A stretch of 64,000 nt of DNA from Leptolyngbya sp. FACHB-261 (GTDB taxonomy: Bacteria; Cyanobacteriota; Cyanobacteriia; FACHB-261). The notes under the pieces are model-generated. The model saw nothing but the letters and a program-made list of their open reading frames with translations, was not told the DNA's origin and did no database searches. The translations under genes were made by a program, and so were the position numbers. Below, one piece after another: positions 16,847-23,728 of this stretch. The stretch is taken from assembly GCF_014696065.1 (NCBI RefSeq), contig NZ_JACJPL010000013.1, positions 1 through 64,000 on the forward strand. The letters run 5' to 3'. Each line of letters opens with the position of its first letter. Position 1 is the first letter of the stretch.

Positions 16847-16957
16847 ATGGAAACATTGAATTGGATGGATAGGATCACGGCAGCGTTGGCAATCGCCATT
16901 TTTGCAGGTGGATTATTCATGCTCGTGTCGGGTGCGTGGTCTGCACGAGATAAATAA
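16847..16957 (+). CDS. 36-residue single-pass membrane micropeptide between hsdM and hsdS
   Basis: Starts METLNWMDRITAALAIAIF and ends LMVSGAW-type residues followed by SARDK; residues about 10-31 are hydrophobic and long enough to cross a membrane. The ATG lies six bases after the hsdM stop with AAGGA placed correctly, and the stop lies five bases before the hsdS ATG, so it is a proper operon member by spacing. Its start, ribosome site and membrane segment argue against a chance frame. Standard type I systems have no such gene. Function unknown; tethering or control of the complex is only speculation. Confidence 0.6.
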   Translation: METLNWMDRITAALAIAIFAGGLFMLVSGAWSARDK

Positions 16958-16962
16958 GCGCA

Positions 16963-18672
16963 ATGGATCTCCAAACCTTTCTAGCAAACTTCGATACGAT
17001 CGCTGAAGCTCCCAACGGTATCCCAAAACTGCGATCTCTCATCCTCGATCTGGCAGTGAGGGGAAAGTTAGCCCCTCAAAATTTAGAAGATGAACCTTTA
17101 GAAAAAATATTGAAGCAGGTCAAATTAAAAAAAGAGAAATTAGTTGAAGGGAAAAAGCTCAGAAGGGATGTGCAGTTCCCTGACATTAAGGATACTGAGG
17201 TCAGTTTTGAGATTCCATCGAGCTGGACTTGGGTTAGGCTGCAGGATATTGCTTTAAAGATAACTGATGGTGAGCATCTCTCTCCTAATAAAGCATCTTC
17301 TGGCGTGCCCTTATTAACAGCAAAAAATGTTCTTGAGCAGGGTTTATCCTTCAATAATATTCAGTATATCTCCGCCAAAGATGCTCAGAAATCCAGGTTG
17401 CGTTGTGATCCAGAATTTGGTGATGTATTAATTTGTAGCCGAGGCACAATAGGGCGAACTGCCATAGTTGACACCATAGATCTCTTTTGCTTGATGGGAA
17501 GTGTAATACTTATTAAGCCTTCAGAGGCAATTCTTGGTGAATATTTAAAGCATTACTTGTCTAAGGAATCCACGCGAACTCTACTTCAAAGAATGTCTGG
17601 AGCTACGGCCGTTAAAGCTTTATACTTGAAGGATGTTATTAGTTGCCCTATTCCCCTTCCGTCTATAGCTGAGCAGAAGCGAATTATTAAGAAGGTAGAT
17701 GAGTTGATGGCGTTGTGCGATCGCCTTCAAGCTGCCAAGCAAACGCGAGACAACCTGCGGCAAAAACTGAGGGGAAGTGCGATTAATTCTCTCATGAAGG
17801 CCGAAACGGATGAGGAGTTGAAGAAGGGATGGGCGATTGTTCGCGATAACTGGCAGACTCTCAGCCAAAAGCCCGAAGATGTGGATGATTTGCGGCGATC
17901 AGTTTTGCAATTGGCTATGCGGGGAAAACTTGTTTCTCAAAGTATAGATGATGAAAATATAGATGCTCTGCTTATAAAAGCAGAACAGTATCAACCAAAG
18001 TATAAGCCTAGTGAAAAAGACTATGTAGCAGACACTATTAATGATAGCTACTTTACTTTCTATGAACTCCCCAAAAGCTGGAAATGGCTAAGATTAAGAG
18101 AGTTATCTAGTTCTATGGCAAATGGTTTGTACAAGCCTGCCAGCTTCTATTCAGATGAAGGTATAGCAAGTATTAGAATGTTCAATATTCAAAATGGTCA
18201 TTTGCTTCTTGATCAGTTAAAGAGAATTAATGTCACCAATGAAGAGTATTCTACTTATCAATTAGCTTATGGGGATATAGTTGTTAACAGAGTTAATAGT
18301 AGAGAATTAGTTGGTAAGTCTGCGATTGTAGATGTAGTTAACGAGCCTATGGTTTATGAGGCAATGAACATCCGTGTCAGGCTTATTCCTAGCGTTACGT
18401 TTCCTCACTATATCAATTTGGTTTTATTAAATGGAAGTTCTAGAAAACTATTCTTCAATGTGGCAAAACAAGCTTCTGGCCAAGCTTCTGTTAGTCAACC
18501 TCAAGTTGGTAGCCTTCCGATTCCTTTTCCACCACTTGCTGAACAGAAACGGATTGTCGCCAAAGTGGATGAACTGATGCAGATGTGTGATCGGCTTGAA
18601 GAAAGTTTGTGCCAGAGTCAGCAACGAGCAGAAGCCTTAGCTGCATCCGCTATAAGCCAACTAGCAATTTGA
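16963..18672 (+). CDS. hsdS: Type I restriction system specificity subunit
   Basis: 569 residues with two target-recognition domains. The first covers about residues 80-235 (SWTWVRLQDIALKITDGEHL), the second about 360-525 (SWKWLRLRELSSSMANGLYK). Each is followed by the same conserved helix (AEQKRIIKKVDELMALCDRL and AEQKRIVAKVDELMQMCDRL) and preceded by LDLAVRGKLA / LQLAMRGKLV, giving the usual two-fold pseudo-symmetry. The recognised sequence should be bipartite; it cannot be deduced here. The recognition domains are visibly AT-richer than the conserved parts, as expected when they are exchanged between systems. Only five bases separate it from the micropeptide. Confidence 0.95.
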   Translation: MDLQTFLANFDTIAEAPNGIPKLRSLILDLAVRGKLAPQNLEDEPLEKILKQVKLKKEKLVEGKKLRRDVQFPDIKDTEVSFEIPSSWTWVRLQDIALKITDGEHLSPNKASSGVPLLTAKNVLEQGLSFNNIQYISAKDAQKSRLRCDPEFGDVLICSRGTIGRTAIVDTIDLFCLMGSVILIKPSEAILGEYLKHYLSKESTRTLLQRMSGATAVKALYLKDVISCPIPLPSIAEQKRIIKKVDELMALCDRLQAAKQTRDNLRQKLRGSAINSLMKAETDEELKKGWAIVRDNWQTLSQKPEDVDDLRRSVLQLAMRGKLVSQSIDDENIDALLIKAEQYQPKYKPSEKDYVADTINDSYFTFYELPKSWKWLRLRELSSSMANGLYKPASFYSDEGIASIRMFNIQNGHLLLDQLKRINVTNEEYSTYQLAYGDIVVNRVNSRELVGKSAIVDVVNEPMVYEAMNIRVRLIPSVTFPHYINLVLLNGSSRKLFFNVAKQASGQASVSQPQVGSLPIPFPPLAEQKRIVAKVDELMQMCDRLEESLCQSQQRAEALAASAISQLAI

Positions 18673-18950
18673 CACCAGTAGGTTAAGCAGACAATCATTG
18701 CCACTCTGTAAACGGCAAGCACTATCTTGCTAAAAGCCCAGATACAGATATAGGGAAGCTGAATGTCCAGCCTCATCAATCAGCCTAGCGATCGTTAGTT
18801 GCTTCGCATTTACCTGGATATACGACCACCGCGCATCTTTCGGCACCCAGAAGACATTCATTACATCTAAAGAAGCGCTCAAAGCTATCGTCTAGAGCAA
18901 TGCATGAAGGCCAGCGCATCTCTACACTGGCCTACAGCACAAGCAGCAGT
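18673..18950. other. Intergenic region between convergent hsdS and primase genes
   Basis: No gene is seen. A 7-bp stem (18908-18914 with 18927-18933) lies just after the stop of the minus-strand primase gene; it lacks a T-run and is at best a weak terminator. Confidence 0.4.
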
Positions 18951-21641
18951 TCAGTTGCTGACCTTTAGATTCTTCTGCGCTTGCCTCTCCAAATACCCGC
19001 AGGAAATCCAGTATTCCACCCCAAGCCCCCAGCTCTCAGCTCGCACCAGTGCTTCATATTCCCCTTGCTCGTTTCGCCTGGTGTCTAGTACGGTCAGGTC
19101 TTTACCTCGACAGGTGACAGCAATTGCTCCAGCAGGCGCATTGCGTTTGTAGCGACACACATCACCTTTGCGCAGCGCTACGGCTCTACGACGTTTGGTC
19201 ATGGGTAGAGGTGGCTGATCACGCTGATCAGAGTTGGCGAAAGTGAGATCAGCAGCCTCTTGTGACAGTTGCTGATCGTTAAGCTGCTCGCTCAACTCAT
19301 TTTTGGGCGTTTTATTGGAGCAATTGGAGAAAGTTGGAGAAACAGTTGGAGAAACTTCTCCTTGCCCTGTCTGCGTTTCAGCCGTTTCTCCAACTGGTTG
19401 GGCCTTTTGCGGTGGGTGGGTGAGATCAGCGGTACGAAGATCAGTGAACACGGGTGTACTGATATGACAGTTTGCATTAGGCTGATCGCTGATCTGAGGA
19501 TCACTAGAGGAAAAAATGTTGTTTTTTGTTGGAGCAACGCCTGAATCGCTTGCTGTGTCTGTCTTTGCTTTCTCCAACAATTCTCCAATTTCTCCAACTG
19601 GCCTTGTAGCCGTGCGGGTTTGAGGCCCCTCTTTCTCCAACGATTCTCCAACTAGGCGACTGCGGTGATAGGTTGCTGGCGTTCCTCTACGACCTCCCTG
19701 CTTGCTGATTAGGTCGTCAGCTTGCAGCCGTCCTAAAACTGTTGCAGCCGATTTGATCGGCAACTGGCAGGCGATGGCGATCTGCTCCACAGTGCCCGAG
19801 CCAAACTCGTTGAGGTAATCCAGAACGCGCTCGCGCTGGTCCCGGTTGACAGCAGGCTTCCACTGCCCGAGCAACCGCCAAGTTAGCGTGTCTGGATTCA
19901 GCCGGATTTGTAAGTCGAGTTTGCCGTAGCCGTGTTCAACGAACAGTCGATGAGTGTCGCCCTCAGTGCCTAGAATCCAGGTCCCTCGACAAGTGGCCCG
20001 AATGGCGCTGCTACCTCGAATTGTCTCGAACACATCCAGCTCGCTCGCGTTGCTGACGTTCACCTTGGCAGTGTGGTGAATTAGCAGGATGGTCGCTGGT
20101 AGGTAGCTCGCCAACTCTTGTAGAGGTTCCAACGCTCGCGACATCTCTGCTGAGGACTCGGAGATTGAGTCGTCGCGAACGCGGCTAAGCGTGTCAAGGA
20201 CGATCAGACGGGGCTGAATTTCCTCAGCCAGCTCAATTAGATAAGGCAACTGGCTGAGCTTGAATTTGTTGAGCCAGTAAATAGGTAAGCCCGCTCCCCA
20301 TCCCTGGGCGAGCTCGCGCTCCTTGATTTTGATCTCTGAGTCCTCAAGGTTGACGTACAGAACAGGGCCTTGAGTCGTGGGTCGATCGAGAAACTTCTGA
20401 CCTGTGCCCACAGCATGAGCCAAGGTCATGCCCATCAGCGATTTACCACCTCTAGGAGCGGTGGCCAATAGAAACAGCTCGTTAGAGGGCAGCAGATCGG
20501 GAACCAGCCAGTCAACATAGTTTGCTGCCCTAGCTAGCAACTGGTCATTGGTCACCAACCAAGCTCTCAGCGGATTCTGCACTGGTGTAGGGCTAGCTGA
20601 AGCTGAGGTTGCCTTGGGCTCTGGCTGGACACACTGCTCAGCTGCTTCCTGAAACTCCCCAACCCCAAAGCCAGCATTGAGCGCATTGCTAACGTCCCAG
20701 CCTTGAACGTGTGAGAACTTCTCGCGCCAAGGCACCTGCGCTATCCAACCCCGCTCACCTAAAGCCAAAGCAACTTTCTTTGCTCCTTCCTCGCCTGGTT
20801 GCAGTCCAGTCTTAGGATGGGGTGCGTCGTTGCGGTCGTAGAACGTTACCACTCGGCCTGGCAATCGCTCTAGTTCCTCGGTTGGCGGCACCGTTCCACA
20901 GCCACTAGTGAAGGTAGCTACAGCAACTGACTCACCAGCGATGTGCTCTCGCACTGCCCAACCCAGCAGGTAGGCATCCCACTCACCTTCACAGAGCCAA
21001 GTCACAGTTGCAGCCGTAGGCTTCCAGGTGAAGTAGACCACCGGTGGCACCCCGTATTGACTCCAGGGCATGTACTCCGGCGGTTGCTCTGATTCAGGCA
21101 GCCAAGGGGCGAGCCGCGACTTCTGATAATAAGCAGTGCCATCGCGATCAGCTGGGATGTGAAGCGCAATCGCCCAGAGCATTGGGCCATCTCGACCGCA
21201 GCGCTTCCGCACTAGGCCTAGACGGTAAGCCTTGATCATCTCGACCGTAATACCCCTGCGCTCTAGCCAAGTCCGAGCTGCTTCAGCAACTAGGCCCTGA
21301 CCTAACAACCGCTGCTGCGCTTCCTTCACTTGTTGGGGAGCAATCGTAACCCGCTTAGCTGGTGCAGATGCGGTTATGTGATGAGTCAGAGCTGTGGGAA
21401 TAGCTCGGTCTTTAGGAGATCCTAGCGATTCTCGAATGTGCTCTGTTGCGCAGCCTTTGAAGCATTTGTAGGCTCCTGTGGATGTTTCTACTCGCAAGCT
21501 TGGCCGCTTAGGCTTGTGATCAGATTGGCAGCTTGGACAAGGCACGTTCACCCAACCATTTCGGCTCTGGGGTTTGGGCAGTTCAAGATGTTTGCGAATG
21601 TCGAATTGCTCCCCTGTTGGGGAGGAAGAAAGATAAGTCAT
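18951..21641 (-). CDS. Primase-helicase of a mobile element (CHC2 zinc finger, TOPRIM, RepA-like ATPase)
   Basis: 896 residues from the ATG at 21641, which has AGGG five bases upstream; a GTG two codons earlier is less likely. The CHC2-type zinc finger (CPSCQSDHK ... YKCFKGC) lies in about residues 30-70. A TOPRIM primase region follows (WLCEGEWDAYLLG, VVTFYDRND). The RepA/AAA_25 helicase domain has Walker A APRGGKSLMG near residue 395 and Walker B LIVLDTLSRV. Then comes a winged helix (VEQIAIACQLPIKSAATVLG) and a long low-complexity C-terminal tail. Such proteins start replication of plasmids and phage-like integrative elements. It lies directly downstream of the stem-loop-rich region, the probable origin or control region. 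Confidence 0.9.
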   Translation of the reverse strand: MTYLSSSPTGEQFDIRKHLELPKPQSRNGWVNVPCPSCQSDHKPKRPSLRVETSTGAYKCFKGCATEHIRESLGSPKDRAIPTALTHHITASAPAKRVTIAPQQVKEAQQRLLGQGLVAEAARTWLERRGITVEMIKAYRLGLVRKRCGRDGPMLWAIALHIPADRDGTAYYQKSRLAPWLPESEQPPEYMPWSQYGVPPVVYFTWKPTAATVTWLCEGEWDAYLLGWAVREHIAGESVAVATFTSGCGTVPPTEELERLPGRVVTFYDRNDAPHPKTGLQPGEEGAKKVALALGERGWIAQVPWREKFSHVQGWDVSNALNAGFGVGEFQEAAEQCVQPEPKATSASASPTPVQNPLRAWLVTNDQLLARAANYVDWLVPDLLPSNELFLLATAPRGGKSLMGMTLAHAVGTGQKFLDRPTTQGPVLYVNLEDSEIKIKERELAQGWGAGLPIYWLNKFKLSQLPYLIELAEEIQPRLIVLDTLSRVRDDSISESSAEMSRALEPLQELASYLPATILLIHHTAKVNVSNASELDVFETIRGSSAIRATCRGTWILGTEGDTHRLFVEHGYGKLDLQIRLNPDTLTWRLLGQWKPAVNRDQRERVLDYLNEFGSGTVEQIAIACQLPIKSAATVLGRLQADDLISKQGGRRGTPATYHRSRLVGESLEKEGPQTRTATRPVGEIGELLEKAKTDTASDSGVAPTKNNIFSSSDPQISDQPNANCHISTPVFTDLRTADLTHPPQKAQPVGETAETQTGQGEVSPTVSPTFSNCSNKTPKNELSEQLNDQQLSQEAADLTFANSDQRDQPPLPMTKRRRAVALRKGDVCRYKRNAPAGAIAVTCRGKDLTVLDTRRNEQGEYEALVRAESWGLGVEYWISCGYLERQAQKNLKVSN

Positions 21642-21665
21642 AATCACCCTAAGAATGTCTGTACT

Positions 21666-21685
21666 AGCGCTCGAACCCGAGCGCT
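21666..21685 (+). terminator. Hairpin, 8-bp stem, 4-nt loop
   Basis: AGCGCTCG and CGAGCGCT flank AACC and are followed by TTT on the plus strand. It could be a weak terminator for plus-strand RNA or part of the structured replication region. Confidence 0.4.
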
Positions 21686-21702
21686 TTTAGCTTTAGAAGC
21701 AG

Positions 21703-21749
21703 CCAGAAAAACACTGAAACCTAGGCAGTGAAGAGAGCCTAGGTTTCAG
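21703..21749 (-). terminator. Rho-independent terminator upstream of the primase gene
   Basis: Arms 21714-21726 and 21737-21749 form a 13-bp perfect stem with a 10-nt loop. On the minus strand it is followed by TGTTTTTCTGG, the T-tract of an intrinsic terminator. It would stop minus-strand RNA coming from the coiled-coil/RHH genes or the structured region before the primase gene. Confidence 0.75.
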
Positions 21750-21798
21750 CCGTTGGGTATGTACGAATTCACGTGAGGGGCATGCCATGATCAAAACG

Positions 21799-21935
21799 CT
21801 CCTATCAACGATGGTGAGCAAGTTGCGAGCGCTCTGGCCTTGATAGCTGGCAGCTGCGGACAGAGCGCCGCAACTCCAAAATGATAGGAGTGGAAACAGA
21901 TGTATAGGGTCCGTGGAATCCCTGAATCGGACCCT
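21799..21935. ncRNA. Nested stem-loop region: candidate structured RNA or replication origin
   Basis: Three stems are visible. The outer arms 21799-21807 and 21882-21890 are 9 bp. Inside is a 14-bp stem with one bulged A (21822-21836 with 21861-21874). A separate 8-bp hairpin follows (21906-21913 with 21928-21935, 14-nt loop). Nothing in this stretch codes convincingly. The position between a small coiled-coil gene and a primase-helicase gene suits a copy-control RNA or a replication origin. Which strand is functional is unknown, and no known RNA family is recognised. Confidence 0.5.
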
Positions 21936-21971
21936 GCCAACTTGAACCCAAAAGCCGAAATTATAGAAGCT

Positions 21972-22166
21972 TCAGGATTCACCATCAGTCTCATTCTCAG
22001 ACTCAGGTACAGCTGCAATTAGCCGAATGACCTGCTCCCAATCCTTGAGCACGGCTTGATATTCTTCACGGCGACGCTGTAGACGCTCGATACGCCTGTT
22101 CAGTCGCTGCAAATCTTCTTGGGCATCGGAGAGCTGATCGTTGCAGTCCTCGATCAGACTCCGCAA
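21972..22166 (-). CDS. Small coiled-coil protein next to the RHH-like gene
   Basis: About 64 residues if started at the TTG at 22166, just before the end of the RHH-like gene (overlap 13 bases). The frame stays open further upstream, but that part overlaps the more convincing RHH-like gene in another frame and has poor composition, so the short form is preferred. LSDAQEDLQRLNRRIERLQR is a strong coiled coil. The C-terminus is acidic (ESENETDGES). No family recognised; a partner of the RHH-like protein or of the primase is possible. Confidence 0.5.
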   Translation of the reverse strand: MRSLIEDCNDQLSDAQEDLQRLNRRIERLQRRREEYQAVLKDWEQVIRLIAAVPESENETDGES

Positions 22167-22396
22167 GGTTTTCCCATGAGTTCGAGGTCTAAGTCTTCGA
22201 GTGCTGGCTTCTTCGCCTTCACTCGCTCGCTCATTGGGGGAACTTCGCCCCGTGCGAGCCTCTCCACCAGTTCGCTCCGGCTCAGATTTACCGATGCTGC
22301 CCATTCGTCTAGATACCCGAGCGCCGTTGGGGTCATCAACAGGTAAACGCCCTTCTTGTTTTCCCCGTGCGCCCCGTGCTTCGTTTTCCTGGCCAT
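22154..22396 (-). CDS. Ribbon-helix-helix-like small DNA-binding protein
   Basis: 80 residues. A basic N-terminus (MARKTKHGAHGENKKG) is followed by VYLLMTPTALGYLDEWAASV and NLSRSELVERLARGEV, the strand-helix-helix pattern of CopG/Arc-type repressors (short strand, then helix, NLSRSELVE turn and second helix). These bind as dimers to short repeats. Two copies of a 14-bp sequence lie 55-101 bases upstream, between this gene and the divergent gene at 22611, and are candidate operators. It may control its own operon and copy number of the element. Confidence 0.65.
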   Translation of the reverse strand: MARKTKHGAHGENKKGVYLLMTPTALGYLDEWAASVNLSRSELVERLARGEVPPMSERVKAKKPALEDLDLELMGKPCGV

Positions 22397-22450
22397 TTCT
22401 GGGTTTCATCACATTACCTATACAAAAAATATCAAAGATCAACTTTACAT

Positions 22451-22497
22451 ATTATATATCTAATGCTAGCCTGACAGCCAAAGATTATATATCTAAT
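22451..22497. promoter_or_regulatory. Twin 14-bp direct repeats in the divergent promoter region
   Basis: ATTATATATCTAAT occurs at 22451-22464 and 22484-22497, 33 bp apart (three helix turns). The second copy is inside GATTATATATCTAATC with GATTA/TAATC half-sites. They lie between the RHH-like gene and the divergent 22611 gene and are the obvious candidates for RHH binding. Confidence 0.6.
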
Positions 22498-22610
22498 CTT
22501 TTAAGGGCTCTGCCCTAACCACAGCCTGCAGAAGCTCTAAAACCTGCTTCTGCAAAGGTGGCCGGATCCCAGAGATCAGCGGCCATCACTTTTCTATTCA
22601 TCAGAGCGAG

Positions 22611-22865
22611 ATGCCTATGACCAACTGGCCCATTTACAGGGCAGCAGTCGCAATCCTGTCGGCTCTACAAGCCCACGGCTACGACATCCACAAACTCACC
22701 CAGCAGTCAGCTTGGGAGATCAACAGACCCGATGGCTCAGCTCACTACTTGCTGATCTGGCTACCCCGACCGGTCGAAGAGTGGGCACTGCTGCCCAACG
22801 ACAGCAGCCCAGAGCATCAAGCCCTTTGGACCCTTATTCAAAACGCCTTGGAGACAAACCCATGA
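22611..22865 (+). CDS. Small hypothetical protein
   Basis: 84 residues, compact and probably globular (YRAAVAILSALQAHGYDIHK; HYLLIWLPRPVEEWALLP). No motif recognised. Its TGA overlaps the ATG of the next gene as ATGA (22862-22865), so the pair are coupled. They read away from the RHH-like gene and may share its control region. Confidence 0.6.
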   Translation: MPMTNWPIYRAAVAILSALQAHGYDIHKLTQQSAWEINRPDGSAHYLLIWLPRPVEEWALLPNDSSPEHQALWTLIQNALETNP

Positions 22866-23077
22866 ACGCAAATGACCTTGAACAGAAAAGCGAGCTTGAA
22901 CAGAAGAGGCTCAACCCTTGGGCATTGGTGAGACTATTGCCAAAAATGCAGCGGGTAACTGTTGGCCGATTCCGCAAGCGCAGCGATGCAGATGGACATC
23001 TCCAAATCCTTCGGCAAACCGTGCCCCAAGCTGACTTCATCGTGGTTTGGGATGCTCAGGAGGCACACGACCTATAA
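22862..23077 (+). CDS. Small hypothetical protein coupled to the preceding gene
   Basis: 71 residues from the ATG at 22862, chosen because it overlaps the previous stop (ATGA); an earlier in-frame start would overlap the previous gene by 150 bases. The sequence has LLPKMQRVTVGRFRKRSDAD followed by LQILRQTVPQADFIVVWDAQ, the pattern of small proteins of about 60-70 residues often found on cyanobacterial plasmids. No function is assigned. Confidence 0.6.
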   Translation: MNANDLEQKSELEQKRLNPWALVRLLPKMQRVTVGRFRKRSDADGHLQILRQTVPQADFIVVWDAQEAHDL

Positions 23078-23462
23078 GCAGCAAACCGCCTGATGAGCTG
23101 CTCTGACCCAGCAGCGAAACTTTCAGCCCCTCTGCTGGAAGTCGCGGATCGGGTTCAAACTGAGGCCTTCTATTAAGTCGCTACCCAGCAACCCTGTAAC
23201 AGGCACAGATTTGGTATGAACTTGTAACCAATCAAATCTCCCCGAGCCTCCGAACCGGAAACGCAGTCTAAAAATTCATCCGTGGATACACAGAAACCTA
23301 TTCACAGATTAAATCATAAAACTATTAATTGAAGTATTAACATGCGCAAAAACACTGAAACTCTAAAGCTATATTTCAAGGCTTATTGGTATGAAACTGG
23401 TATGAGTTCAAGGAGGAAATACGTTGAAAGCCTTGTCCGTAGGTGTTTCCAGGCGTTTATGG
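23078..23462. other. Non-coding end of the accessory element
   Basis: No gene is supported. A perfect ribosome site (AAGGAGG near 23415) precedes a 15-codon TTG frame that ends within the tRNA remnant; this may be the broken end of a gene. Short inverted repeats are present (for example AGATTTG near 23210 and its complement), of the kind found near integrase sites, but none is decisive. Confidence 0.35.
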
Positions 23463-23509
23463 CCACGTTGACATCGTGGGGGTCACTGGTTCGAGTCCAG
23501 TTGTGTCCA
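23463..23509 (+). other. 3' fragment of tRNA-Val(GAC): attachment-site scar of the integrated element
   Basis: The fragment has the exact geometry of the 3' part of a tRNA: anticodon stem CCACG/CGTGG around loop TTGACAT (anticodon GAC), a 5-nt variable loop, T arm ACTGG-TTCGAGT-CCAGT, the 3' acceptor strand TGTGTCC and discriminator A. The matching acceptor strand GGACACA and a D arm are absent upstream. Elements that integrate in tRNA genes leave this scar on the far side, with the intact tRNA at the other end. The element should therefore lie to the left, and the intact tRNA-Val with the integrase outside the window. Confidence 0.85.
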
Positions 23510-23728
23510 TGTAAGTGTAGTTGACACTGAAAAGTTAAGGCACTTTGTGTCCTCTATGCTCTCTCATTTAATTCAGAGGAAGCAATACTGAGTCTGTGAT
23601 AAATATCTTTTGTCTATGAAAGCTGTAATACATGAAAACCTGGTAGATTTTGTCTTTAGAACGGAATCTATTACCGGTACGAGTATAAGAGACTACTCCT
23701 AAGTTGTTCATAGGATTGCTGTAAATCT
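23510..23728. other. Intergenic region between the integration scar and the first chromosomal gene
   Basis: No gene or hairpin terminator is supported here. The following gene is on the minus strand and ends at 23729. Confidence 0.4.

Noticed and set aside
23342-23524. 60-codon frame across the tRNA-Val fragment
   Set aside because: It runs through the tRNA remnant and has no protein-like features; the tRNA geometry explains the sequence better.
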